Origin: G963667915 sp965197385
GTDB taxonomy: Bacteria > Acidobacteriota > Vicinamibacteria > Vicinamibacterales > UBA823
Assembly (NCBI GenBank): GCA_965197385.1
Contig: CBDANA010000006.1
Coordinates: 529,944 to 593,943, forward strand
Direction: 5' to 3'
Length of the DNA stretch: 64,000 nt
The first letter of the stretch is position 1. Every line of letters begins with the position of its first letter. A model generated the notes under the pieces. The model was not told where the DNA came from. It saw only the letters and a list, made by a program, of their open reading frames with translations, and searched no databases. A program made the position numbers and the translations under genes. Shown piece by piece: positions 43,267-52,192 of the stretch.

Positions 43267-44523
43267 ATGAGACAGGATGAGAGGCACCACACGTTGGACG
43301 ACATCTTCGTGGGCATCGATCTGGCGACCCGTCAGCACCAGGTGGTCGTCCTCGATGGGCAGGGACACCGCCTCACGAGCTTCAAGGTTTCGCATTCTCG
43401 AGAGGGGCTGCGCGAGCTCGTGGAGCGCTGCTCGGCCCGTCGAGTCGGCCGGGGACGAGGTACGGTGCACTTCGCGTTCGAGGCCACCGGACACGTGTGG
43501 GAGGCGGTTGGTGCATTCTTTGAGCAGCGCGCGCTTCGGTATCACGTCGTCAATCCGCTCGCGACCTTCCGGGTGCGCGAGGCTCGGCAGATGGGACGCG
43601 ACAAGCGAGACCTGACCGACGCAGAGCAGATCGCGCAGCTGCTGCGCACGGGGGTCGTGACCAAGTGCCAGCTCTTGCCCGCTCGATACATGCAACTGCG
43701 GCGAGCCTGGGGCGAGTATCAGCGTCTACGCTGCGAGCGCGCCCGCCTCAAGACCCTGCTCGTGCATCAGCTCTACGGCGTGTTTCCGGAAATCGTCGGC
43801 GAGTGGAAAACCGTCACGGCGCCTGGGTGCCTCGCGGTGCTGCGGGCGGGCTTGCCCCCGCAGGACATCGCGATGCTGACGAAGCCGGCCTTCATCCGAG
43901 TCGTGCAAGAGCACCGGCGGGGACGGCGGATGTGGCGCTTCAAGATTGAGCAAGTCTGGGAGAAGGCCGGGAGGACGGTGGCGGCGCTCCATGGGCATGA
44001 GGCCGCCATGCGTGAAGTGACTCGGCTGGTCGAGCGTCTCGACTTCGTCGGCGACCAACTCGATCGCGTCGCGGGCGAGCTCCAGACCGACCTCGAGGGG
44101 TTTGAGGAGCCGACGTATCTCGCGCCGTTGCCGGGGATCGGGTGGGTCACGATCGCCGGGCTACTCGCCGAGATCGGCCCCTTTCACCGATTCCGGCACG
44201 GCCGGCAGTTAGTGAAGCTCGCCGGCCGGCAGCCGTCGAGACGGGAAAGCGGCCAGCACGCGGGCCGCACACCGATCAGCAAGCGCGGCCGGGCGCAGCT
44301 GCGCGCCGTGGTCTACATGGCCACGCTGTCGTCCATACGCCATACCCGGCGCCTGAGAGCCCACTACGAGCGCCTCACGCAGCGCGTCACGCGGCCCCTG
44401 CCCTCCATGCAAGCGATCGGGGCCTGCATGACCAAGCTGCTGCACTACGCGTTCGCCGTCGTCCACAACCAAACGGCGTTCGACGTCAACCACGTGTGGA
44501 GGGATGATCCGATCGCCGCCTAG
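43267..44523 (+). CDS. IS110/IS1111-family transposase (IS110-B)
   Basis: The ATG at 43267 with GGGAGG at 43256-43261 starts MRQDERHHTLDDIFVGIDLA; the longer frame from 42898 is accidental. The DEDD domain has FVGIDLATRQHQVVVL, HFAFEATGHVWEAVGAFF and GRDKRDLTDAEQIAQLLRTG; the C-terminal domain has LAPLPGIGWVTIAGLLAEIG and LVKLAGRQPSRRESGQHAGR with the catalytic Ser. 418 residues, undamaged. Its 3' non-coding end is broken by another IS110, so the element may not be able to move. Confidence 0.9.
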   Translation: MRQDERHHTLDDIFVGIDLATRQHQVVVLDGQGHRLTSFKVSHSREGLRELVERCSARRVGRGRGTVHFAFEATGHVWEAVGAFFEQRALRYHVVNPLATFRVREARQMGRDKRDLTDAEQIAQLLRTGVVTKCQLLPARYMQLRRAWGEYQRLRCERARLKTLLVHQLYGVFPEIVGEWKTVTAPGCLAVLRAGLPPQDIAMLTKPAFIRVVQEHRRGRRMWRFKIEQVWEKAGRTVAALHGHEAAMREVTRLVERLDFVGDQLDRVAGELQTDLEGFEEPTYLAPLPGIGWVTIAGLLAEIGPFHRFRHGRQLVKLAGRQPSRRESGQHAGRTPISKRGRAQLRAVVYMATLSSIRHTRRLRAHYERLTQRVTRPLPSMQAIGACMTKLLHYAFAVVHNQTAFDVNHVWRDDPIAA

Positions 44524-44728
44524 AGACCTGAGGCTCCGGCTCCGGCCGGAGAGGAGGCCATGCCGACCGTTGTCCTGAGCCCTTCGAGTCGAAGACAGCT
44601 CGACGCCCGTCCGCCAGGCACCCTCCGCTCCTCGGGTATGAGTCCGGATGACGCACGATGGGCCGGCTCCAGCGAGCCCGTGCCCGTATCTGTCCCTCGA
44701 TTGGACAGCCCAACGGCGCCGAGAGCCT
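44524..44728 (+). ncRNA. Putative guide-RNA region of IS110-B (3' non-coding)
   Basis: IS1111-type elements encode their guide RNA after the transposase. This 205-bp stretch contains GGCTCCGGCTCCGGCC and other pairable runs, and it is interrupted by IS110-A at 44729. The assignment rests on position only. Confidence 0.3.
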
Positions 44729-44756
44729 TGACGCCCCTATATGTCAAGACGGTCGT

Positions 44757-45842
44757 TCAGGCCGCCAAGTCTGCGGCTTGGCGCGCTCGGTAGTCTGCCA
44801 TCACGCGCTGAAAGATCTCGCGGGCGAGAAAGCGTTTAAGACAGCGGATGATCTCCCGTTTGGGCCGCCCTTCAGCGGTGCGTCGTTCGACGTAGTTGAG
44901 GGTTGGTGTGTGGAACCGCATCCGCACGATGACGGCCCGGTGGAGCGCGGCGTTGGCCTGGCGATGACCGCCGCGGTAGAGGCGGTGGCGCCCCGTCGTC
45001 ATCCCGGACGAAGCCGGGATGGGGCAGGCCCCGCAAAGCTTGGCGAAGGCGGCTTCAGAATGAATCCGATCGGGGGTGTCGCCAAAGATGATCAGCAGTT
45101 CGGCGGCGGTGTCGGCACCGATGCCGAAGCCCTCACGCAGCGTCGGTGAGGTCTGGGTGGTGAGTCGACTCACGTGACGGTCGTGGTCCACGATTTCGAC
45201 GGAGAGAGCGAACCAGCGACGGGCGAGCGCCCGGAGGGTATGTTTCGCCGAGGCGGTCGGCGTATCGATCGTGCCGCAGCGCCATCCGCGGCAGCGTTTG
45301 AGGAGCGCCTGGTCGGCGAGCGGGTTGAGGGTCTCTCGCAGCGCGGGCGGCGCGGTGACGACGATCTGCTTCAGCGTGATCATCGCCGAGGTGCGGGCTT
45401 TGACCGCCGTCCGGCGCGCGACTTTGAGGTGGCGCATCATCTCGACCGCTCCGTCCGCGGTCTTCGGGATGGCGGTCGATTGGCCCGCCAGAACCGACCG
45501 CGCGGCGGTCTCGGCATCCACGGGGTCGGACTTCCCGGCGATTCGACGTGTGCGCCGGTCGCCTCGGTTCACTTCGAGCACCTGGTGCCCGGCTCGCCGG
45601 ACCGCGCGAGTGAGTCCCGCCCCGTAGCTGCCGGTGCCCTCGATGCCGAACGCGGCGATGCGGCCGTGACGCTCGGCCCAGGTGATCAGCTGTTGGTAGC
45701 CGTCTGAGTCGGCGGCACACGATCGATCGTCGAGGCGGACCCCCCTCGTGTCGATCGCCACGGCCACGTGGACGTGCTTGTGGGTGTCCACGCCGACGAT
45801 CACCTTCCGCGCGTCAGGCTGGATAGTCCTGTGGTTCGTCAC
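44757..45842 (-). CDS. IS110-family transposase/recombinase (DEDD), copy 2
   Basis: A 361-residue protein identical to that at 7571-8656: the same GTG start with GAGGAGG, RuvC-like domain (KVIVGVDTHKHVHVAVAIDT, GKSDPVDAETAAR) and C-terminal serine domain (LCGACPIPASSGMTTGRHRL). Intact. The exact protein match implies recent transposition or ongoing gene conversion. Confidence 0.93.
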   Translation of the reverse strand: MTNHRTIQPDARKVIVGVDTHKHVHVAVAIDTRGVRLDDRSCAADSDGYQQLITWAERHGRIAAFGIEGTGSYGAGLTRAVRRAGHQVLEVNRGDRRTRRIAGKSDPVDAETAARSVLAGQSTAIPKTADGAVEMMRHLKVARRTAVKARTSAMITLKQIVVTAPPALRETLNPLADQALLKRCRGWRCGTIDTPTASAKHTLRALARRWFALSVEIVDHDRHVSRLTTQTSPTLREGFGIGADTAAELLIIFGDTPDRIHSEAAFAKLCGACPIPASSGMTTGRHRLYRGGHRQANAALHRAVIVRMRFHTPTLNYVERRTAEGRPKREIIRCLKRFLAREIFQRVMADYRARQAADLAA

Positions 45843-46097
45843 CGGGTGGCCTCCTCGGGTGCTGGTGCGTCGGCCGGATGGGCGGACAGGACTGTGATGG
45901 GTCGACGTTGCAGCAGGCCCCTATTGGGTCACGGCCCATCCGGTCAGACGGGTTGCCGTGTCAATCGCCGACGGACGATGACCGACAGTTCAGTAGCCAG
46001 GACCGTAGGTCAGTCAACTTGTGGGTCAGGCCAGCGCCCACCGGCACCCACCGGTGTCACTGAGCAACCCCGACAGGCAGGGGAATCATGCTCACAG
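45843..46097 (-). ncRNA. Putative bridge RNA region of IS110-A copy 2
   Basis: The longer version of the leader: extra GGGCG (near 46035-46039), CC (near 45933) and C (near 45894) relative to copy 1. With these bases the second stem extends to CCGGATGGGC paired with GCCCATCCGG, one pair longer than in copy 1. Confidence 0.5.
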
Positions 46098-46658
46098 TCT
46101 GAGCAACTTGGTCATAGCACGCGGACCGCAGATAGCGCGGGGCGCCGTGGAGGCTCACCAGCTGTCCGAGCACGTCGATCACCCGCCCGGATCGGATGCT
46201 TCCCGCCACATCGATCGCCAGGCACTCCCGCGTGAACTCATCGACGATCGTCAAGCACTTCAGCGCCCGGCCATCCGCGCACGTGTCGAAGGCGAAGTCA
46301 TAGGCCCACACGTGATTCCTCGCGGTCGGGGGCTGCGGCCGGAGGCGACGCGTGGCCATCCGCCGACGCGGGCGCCGACGCGGCACTTGCAGGCCCGCCT
46401 GGCGCCACAGCCGATAGGTCCGTTCGGCACTCATCTGGTGTCCCCGGCGCGCGAGAAAGATCCGGATCTTCCGGTAGCCGTACCGCGGATACTGCCCCGC
46501 GAGCTCGCGCATGACCGCCAGGGCCGGCGCATCGCGCTGCTGGAGCCGCGACTGGTAACCGAGCGTCGACCGCGCGACGGATAATACGGCGCACGCGCGG
46601 CGGCTCGACAGCCCACGTCGGCACGCAGACGCGACCTGCTGCCGGCGCGCACGTGCGC

Positions 46659-46949
46659 CTACCATTTTTTTCGCGTGATCTCCTGGAGCACGTCGATCTC
46701 GAGATCCCGATCGGCCACCATCTTCTTCAGCCGACCGTTCTCCTGCTCAAGCTGGCGGAGGCGCTTCACGTCGGCCGGTTCCAGCGTCCCGAAGTGTTTG
46801 CGCCAGCTGTAGATCGTCTGGGCGCTGACGCCGTGCCGCTTGGCGACCTCCGGCACCGGCCGCCGGTCGGCCTCCCGCAGGATCGTGACCATTTGCTCGT
46901 CCGTGAACCGAGTCTTCTTCATGGCTCCTCCTTGCCCGGAGGACGCCAT
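46659..46949 (-). CDS. IS3-family orfA
   Basis: A 96-residue protein with a helix-turn-helix (TRFTDEQMVTILREADRRPV, VAKRHGVSAQTIYSWRKHFG) and a coiled coil (ADVKRLRQLEQENGRLKKMV), typical of IS407/ISRso-type orfA. It overlaps orfB by 7 bp, compatible with a -1 frameshift fusion. Intact, but its partner orfB is interrupted. Confidence 0.88.
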   Translation of the reverse strand: MASSGQGGAMKKTRFTDEQMVTILREADRRPVPEVAKRHGVSAQTIYSWRKHFGTLEPADVKRLRQLEQENGRLKKMVADRDLEIDVLQEITRKKW

Positions 46950-46980
46950 TCTCTCAAGCGTCAGCTGGTCCGAAAAACGG

Positions 46981-47263
46981 CAGGCAGGTCAGTGTAGTTG
47001 GTGACGACACGTCTCACCTGTGTGACGTGCTGCTTGAACTTCCTCCATGTGATAAACGGACGAAACGCCTCGCTCACTCTGTAGCGATTGCCGCCGAGGT
47101 GCTCGAGCAGTCCTTTGAACTGCTTCTTCATGTAAGTGTCGAACGTTCCTGGCTTCTCCCAACCCGTAGCTGCCTGAAACTCCTCTCGCGTGAACGGTTC
47201 CTGCGACTGCAGGTGTTTTGTCAGGAACCTGAAAGCTCGGATTTGCGTCTCGTCAGAGGCCAT
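46981..47263 (-). pseudogene. Hypothetical protein, C-terminus cut by IS3
   Basis: The ATG at 47263 opens MASDETQIRAFRFLTKHLQS then QEPFTREEFQAATGWEKPGT, FDTYMKKQFKGLLEHLGGNR and YRVSEAFRPFITWRKFKQHV. The frame meets the IS3 end after about 94 residues. It looks like a winged-helix or helix-turn-helix-like N-terminal domain of a larger protein; the family is not recognised. The remaining part is not found on the other side of the IS3. Confidence 0.45.
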
Positions 47264-47576
47264 TTATAGATCGTCCAGTGTTAGTCCGGCCATCAAGGTA
47301 CGGACCAGAGCTGTCAAGGATCAAAAGAGCATTCGTAGCATGTTGTGCGCGGTAGAACACGTTCGTCAAGATCTCAGGGGTTGTCCTTGAAGCGCCTGCT
47401 CTAGTGCGAGACACGTCGAACCTCTGCGACTCGGGAGAACCACGCTGAGTGCCTTCAGCAACCCGCGCACGTGGTTGTACAGCGGTCCTCCGCATTCCGG
47501 CGAGGCGCTGCGGGCCTGAAGCAACGTGCGCAGCCCATGACTCTCTGCAGACTCTTCATTTTCGCCTCTTCCGGGA
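47264..47576. other. Intergenic region next to ISL3
   Basis: About 310 bp between the truncated hypothetical gene and the ISL3 transposase end. No gene, hairpin or repeat stands out; the ISL3 left end must lie here, but I could not fix it. Confidence 0.35.
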
Positions 47577-48497
47577 TCAGCGTGGGTAGAGATCGAGCCC
47601 TCCACAGTGGAAGTAGATCGCCGTCGTGAAGTTCGCCGGGTTCCGGAAACCGCCGGCTTTCCGCTTGATGCCCATGATCTTGCTGTTCAGTCCCTCAGCG
47701 ACGCCGTTGGTAATGGGGTGTTTCACGAACCGGAGAACGCCGTCGAGATGTCGCTTGAGCATGCGCGCGACCCTCTTCACCGGGTCGAGCCGTGATCGGA
47801 CAGCCCAGCCGTACCACTGTGAGAAGAAGCGCCTGACCGCGGCCCCCTGCCGAAAGGTCCACAGCGTACGGAGCGCTTCTTTGATCGCCCAGGCGCGTCC
47901 GGCGTTGAGGTTCAGGGCCTGCAAGATCGCGAAGGCTTCCGCGTGATGGTCGGGCCGTCGTTCGTCGCTGAACAGCCACAGGTGCTTGGTGCCGGTCAGC
48001 GGCGAGTCCTCCCCCGCGCGCAGGAAGCCACGATGTTCCTGCTTCCGCACGGTGTCCACGGCTCTGGTCATCTCGCGCATGATATGGAACCGGTCGAACA
48101 CCATCTTCGCGCTGCAGTCGGGCACGCCGTCCCGCGTGGCGAGGATATACGGCTCCCACATGTCCATCGCCACGGCCTTGAGCCCGGCGCGGTGGTCGTC
48201 CGTGAGCGCCTGATAGTAGGCGGCCAAGCTCTCAGTCCGGCGCTCCTCGGCCACACACTCCACGGTCGACCGCGCGAGATCACAAACGATCGTGTGATAG
48301 CGATGCCCCTTCCGAAACGCCTTCTCGTCCACCCCGATGTAGGGGATCGGCTGGGCGACCTTGCGAGCTCGGCCACGGGCCACGGCGCAGCGCATGATGC
48401 CCCAGGCTTCATCCCAGGTGATCCGGGCGATGCGGTAGGCGCCAGTGTGAACCGTACCGGCTTTCTGGGAGGGCGAATTCCTTGAGAGGATACGCCC

Positions 48498-48818
48498 ATG
48501 GCACGACCGAGTCGGTATTCCCCTGAAGTTCGAGAGCGCGCAATCCGTCTGGTGCAGGGGCACGGCCCTGAGTACCCGTCCCAGTGGGCGGCGATTGGCT
48601 CGATCGCCAGTAAGTTCGGCTGCACAGCCGAGATCCTGCACAAGTGGGTCCGCCAGGCCGAGCGTGACCGGGGCCAGCGCGCCGGGCTCACGACGGACGA
48701 GCGGCAGCGCCTGAAGGAGTTCGAGCGCGAGAATCGCGAGCTGAAGCGCACCAACGAGATCTTGCGGAAGGCGTCCGCGTATTTTACCCAGGCGGAGCTC
48801 GACCGCCGCGGCAAATGA
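48498..48818 (+). CDS. IS3-family orfA (IS3-C)
   Basis: A 106-residue protein MARPSRYSPEVRERAIRLVQ with a helix-turn-helix (FGCTAEILHKWVRQAERDRG) and a coiled coil (RLKEFERENRELKRTNEILR). Similar in length and layout to orfA of the composite elements. Intact. Confidence 0.87.
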   Translation: MARPSRYSPEVRERAIRLVQGHGPEYPSQWAAIGSIASKFGCTAEILHKWVRQAERDRGQRAGLTTDERQRLKEFERENRELKRTNEILRKASAYFTQAELDRRGK

Positions 48819-49415
48819 CCGTCGGATTCATCGACGATCACCGGGACGCGTATGGGGTCGAGCCGATCTGCACGGTGGTGCGGATCGCCCCGTCGACATA
48901 TCACCGCCATCGCGTGCGCCGGCTCGATCCCACACGTCGCTCCGCGCGGGCGCAGCGTGATGACTCCCTGCAGCCGGAGATCCAGCGGGGCTGGGACGAG
49001 CAGTTCCAGGTGTACGGCCCACGGAAGGTCTGGAAGCAGTTGCGGCGCGAGGGCTTGCACGGTGGCGCGCTGCACGGTGCGCCGGTTGATGCGCGCGAGG
49101 GGCCTGGCCGGCGCCGTCCGCGGGCGCGCCTGGGTGACGACCACGCGGCCGGTCGACGCCCCGCGACCGGCCGATCTCGTCGATCGGCAGTTTACGGCCA
49201 CGCGACCGCATCAGCTGTGGGTGTCGGACTTCACCTACGTGGCGACCTGGGCCGGGTTCGTCTAGGTCGCCTTCGTCGTCGATGTGTGCGCGCGGCGCAT
49301 CGTCGGCTGGCGGGTGTCCGCCTCGTTGCGCACCGCCTTCGTCCTCGACGCGTTGGAACAGGCGATCTACGCGCGCAGCGGCGATCCGCGCACGGGCCTT
49401 GTGCACCACAGCGAT

Positions 49416-50798
49416 AGTGAGTATATGGGGGCCTGCTTCCGGGCGGCTTGACCCGCACCAGCGATTGACCCGTCAGGATGTGGGTGCTGGAACGCTCCTG
49501 GGCTTCTCTGACCCACATCTCCGATTGACCCTGTGTTTTTCCTCAGAACTGTCGGTTGCCCGGGAGCGGGCCAGTGAGGCGCCTGCCTCACCGACGGTGT
49601 GACTTCATGTAGAGCCTGGCCAGTGGCCCCGTCACTGTCTTGTCCACCCGCCTCGGTGCGCCGGCGCCGTTCCCTATGACCGAGCCAAGGAGGCGACATG
49701 ACGCACGTGACATCGGTACCGACCATCCGCGTGGTCGGCGGCATTGACACCCACAAGGATCTGCACATGGCCGCCGTCGTCGACCGCGACGACGACCGTC
49801 TGCTGGAGACCAAGGACTTCTCGACGACACGCGCAGGGTATCGGGCGTTACTCCGTTGGATGCGTCAGCACGGCGCGCTCGAGTCGGTCGGGATCGAAGG
49901 CACCGGCAGCTATGGCGCCGGGATCATGCGTTTCTTGAACGCGGCGGGTGTGACGACACATGAAGTCGACCGCCCTGATCGGAGCGACCGACGTCGCCGC
50001 GGGAAATCGGATGCCGTCGATGCCGAGATGGCCGCCCGGGCCGTCATCTCGGGGCGCCGCCTATCCACGCCGAAGAATAAGAATGGCCGCGTCGAAGCGC
50101 TCCGCGTGCTGCGGTTGACGCGGGCCGGGGCCGTGCGTTCCCGAACCAAGGCACTCCAGCTTCTGCGCAGTCATGCCGTGTCTGCCCCGGACGAGGTCCG
50201 CGACGAGGTCCGTTCCCTGACCCGGATGCAGCTGCTGCGGACCGTCGCGGCCTGGCGGCCCGACTATGACGACTTCGACCATCCCGCCACCGCCACCCGG
50301 ATTACGATGCGGTCGTTGGCCCGGCGTATCCTGGAGCTCAACAACGAAGTGGCCGACCTCGACGACCTCATCGAGCCCCTCGCACCGACCTCGGCGCGCG
50401 ACTCATCGAGCGCCCGTGCATCGGCATTGAGACCGCTGGGCAGCTGCTCGTCACCGCCGGCGACAACCCCGGGCGCATCCGGTCCGAAGCCGCCTGGGCG
50501 ATGCTCTGCGGGGTGGCGCCGCTGCCCGCCTCCTCCGGCAAGACTGATCGCCACCGCCTCAACCGTGGCGGCGACCGTCAAGCCAACCGAGCCCTCCACA
50601 TGATCACGATTAGCCGGCTCCGCACCGACGAGCGCACGCAAGCGTTTGCTCAACGCAAGGTCGCCAGCGGTAAGTCCAAACTCGAGGCCATCCGCTGCAT
50701 CAAGCGATACATTGCTCGTGAGGTCTATCCCCTTGTGAAGGCCAACACCGCCGATGTTGGAGGCTCGACGAGCGCCCCTTGACATTTATGAGAGCTTC
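49416..50798 (+). mobile_element. IS110-family element (IS110-C) inside IS3-C orfB
   Basis: Removing 49416-50798 restores CACAGCGAT-CGGGGCTCGCAG, coding HSD-RGSQ. Leader about 282 bp, trailer about 16 bp, the IS110-subgroup layout. The leader carries two similar stretches ending GATTGACCC (near 49466 and 49530), candidates for guide-RNA loop repeats. Confidence 0.85.
49698..50782 (+). pseudogene. IS110-family transposase (IS110-C), frameshifted
   Basis: The DEDD domain is intact (VVGGIDTHKDLHMAAVVDRD, VGIEGTGSYGAGIMRFLNA, GKSDAVDAEMAARAVISGRR). Near 50388 the frame shifts: the first frame degenerates after IEPLAPTSARD, while the correct continuation LIERPCIGIETAGQLLVTAG and MLCGVAPLPASSGKTDRHRL is in another frame. 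The catalytic Ser region is thus separated from the DEDD domain. Confidence 0.87.
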
Positions 50799-51669
50799 CG
50801 GGGCTCGCAGTATCTCTCGATGCATTACACCGATCGGCTGGCCGACGCGGGCATCGCCCCGTCAGTGGGCAGTCGCGGTGACTCGTACGACAATGCCCTC
50901 GCCGAGTCGGTGATTGGGCTTTTCAAGACGGAGGTGATGCGCCGACGGGGTCCGTGGCGTAATCTGGAGGCCGTAGAATTCGCGACCTTGGCCTGGGTCG
51001 ACTGGTTCAACACGCGGCGGCGGCTCGAGCCAATCGGTTACGTGCCGCCGGCGGAGTACGAAGCGCAGTACTATCAACAGGCCGCAGTGGCCTGAGTCAA
51101 CTAACTTGCTCTCGCAGATTCCCGGTACGATTCATAGACCGTGCTGCATTGGTGCATCAGATCAATGATCAGCCGCTCCATCAGCACGGTGAACCGACTG
51201 CGAGCCTCGGCCCAGGGCACGCGAACCTGCCGCACGCCGTGCGTGGGGCACTCGACGCGCGGCACCCGCGCGTCGAGGAACGTCTGGTATTGGCACGTGT
51301 CGAGGTGGCGCCAGACACGCGCCTCGGCGTGGTCACGACACGGCAGCTCCTGTTGGCACTCCGGACACGGCCAGCGCGTGTCCGCATGGTCCGCCCACAG
51401 GTCCACGCGCTCGCCCCCTGTGTCCAAGGCCACCCGGTTGATGCGCCACGGCGTCTGAATCCCAAAAATCGTCTCGAAGAGTTTCGTGTCCTGCACCGAC
51501 GACCTCCTGGCCGTCGGTTGTATCGTCAGTCGACGCGGGCGGGCAAGTCAACAAGCGCCAGCGGGTTGGCCATCAGAGCCCAAGCCGCGAGCGCGGCGCG
51601 GGGTCCAGGGGCGCCGCGCGGAGCGCGCGACGCCCTGGGCGCTGTGGCGTGCTCGTAGCACATTTTCTA

Positions 51670-51852
51670 CTGCGTCACCCACGGAGATCCCGAAAGGAAC
51701 CTCATTTTCCACCGGCTTGTACCAACCCGGGAGATCTGCGCGAAGTCATGCGCATCGTTCTGATCGGCCTTGTTGACCTGCGTAGACAGGACCGCCTTCG
51801 CCTGCCGAGCGTGGACGCACACCACCGGGCCGTCGGCGTCATGGTATCATGC
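51670..51852 (-). pseudogene. IS110-family transposase fragment
   Basis: The minus strand reads GPVVCVHARQAKAVLSTQVN followed by KADQNDAHDFAQISRVG, the 'ARQAK..L..Q.NK.D.NDA' region of IS110 DEDD domains. About 60 residues remain. It abuts the second IS3/IS30 composite; before the inferred inversion it would have been next to the methyltransferase gene. Confidence 0.6.
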
Positions 51853-52192
51853 GGCCCAGCTTGGTTGAATCGTACCGGGTTTCTCGGAGACCGAATTCGT
51901 TGAATCAGGCCACCTCAGCCTGCTCATAGTACTGCGCCTCGAACTCTGCTGGTGGAATGTCCCCGAGCGGCCCCAACCGTCGTCGTGTGTTGAACCAGTC
52001 CACCCACGTCAAGGTGGCGAACTCCACGGCCTCGAGGGTGCGCCACGAGCCCTTCCGTCGAATCACCTCCGTCTTGTACAAGCCGATCACCGATTCGGCG
52101 AGGGCATTGTCATAGGCATCGCCTTGGCTGCCGACCGACGGCGCGATGCCGGCGTCCACGAGGCGATCCGTGTACCGCATCGAGAGATATTG

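Larger units (their letters stand above)
44729..46097 (-). mobile_element. IS110-family element, copy 2 (IS110-A)
   Basis: An inverted copy of 7324-8684, 1369 bp against 1361 bp. The coding region differs by one synonymous base; the eight extra bases are all in the leader. It is inserted in the 3' non-coding end of IS110-B. Confidence 0.92.
43183..46122 (+). mobile_element. IS110-family element (IS110-B), itself split by IS110-A copy 2
   Basis: It is bounded by the interrupted IS3 orfB on both sides. 5' non-coding part about 84 bp, transposase gene, then about 205 bp of 3' non-coding DNA up to 44728; after the nested IS110-A copy, the last ~25 bp (46098-46122, TCTGAGCAACTTGGTCATAG and on). 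A long 3' and short 5' non-coding region suggests the IS1111 subgroup, in which the guide RNA is downstream. Confidence 0.75.
42856..46665 (-). pseudogene. IS3 orfB split at its second catalytic Asp (46665-46123 and 43182-42856)
   Basis: The first part (181 codons) has CRRGLSSRRACAVLSVARST, YGYRKIRIFLARRGHQMSAE and the first catalytic Asp (VWAYDFAFDTCADGRALKCL), ending LHGAPRYLRS. The second part (109 codons) begins DNGPEFIATALLRWLQTAKI and includes PWQNGTDESFNGKFRNECLS (Glu). Both lengths are exact multiples of three and rejoin as RS-DNGPEF, so the IS110 inserted precisely at the catalytic GAC codon. Confidence 0.9.
42838..46980 (-). mobile_element. IS3-family element interrupted by two IS110 elements
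   Basis: The ends share TTCGGACCAG (left 42840-42852; right, reversed, 46966-46980). Removing 43183-46122 leaves a normal ~1.2-kb IS3 with orfA and a continuous 289-residue orfB. A three-level nest: IS3, then an IS110 (IS110-B), then a second IS110 (IS110-A copy 2) inside the tail of the first. The element truncates the small gene at 46981-47263. Confidence 0.88.
48815..51095 (+). pseudogene. IS3-C orfB: frameshift, stop codon and IS110 insertion
   Basis: The first part (MTVGFIDDHRDAYGVEPICT) loses frame near 49060; the correct frame has LVDRQFTATRPHQLWVSDFT, then a TAG at 49264-49266 where Tyr is expected (GFV-stop-VAFVVDV), and ends LVHHSD at 49415. After the IS110 it resumes RGSQYLSMHYTDRLADAGIA (50799) and YDNALAESVIGLFKTEVMRR. 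The IS110 lies exactly after the second catalytic Asp codon. Three lesions. Confidence 0.88.
48448..51134 (+). mobile_element. IS3-family element inserted in ISL3, itself split by IS110 (IS3-C)
   Basis: The ends resemble those of the IS3/IS30 composite: TGAACCGTACCGGCTTTCTG at 48448 and, reversed, TGAATCGTACCGGGAATCTG at 51134. It contains orfA, a damaged orfB and an IS110 (49416-50798). A relative, not a copy, of the IS3 at 12270. Confidence 0.88.
47577..51496 (-). pseudogene. ISL3-family transposase split by an IS3 element (51496-51135 and 48447-47577)
   Basis: The N-terminal part starts MQDTKLFETIFGIQTPWRIN with zinc-binding pairs (RWPCPECQQELPCRDHAEAR) and reaches LMHQCSTV. The C-terminal part resumes GAYRIARITWDEAWGIMRCA and has the DDE core YIGVDEKAFRKGHRYHTIVC, AKMVFDRFHIMREMTRAVDT and GVAEGLNSKIMGIKRKAGGF. 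The two pieces total 1233 bp and rejoin in frame to the usual ~410-residue ISL3 transposase. The insertion falls between the DNA-binding and catalytic parts. Confidence 0.88.
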
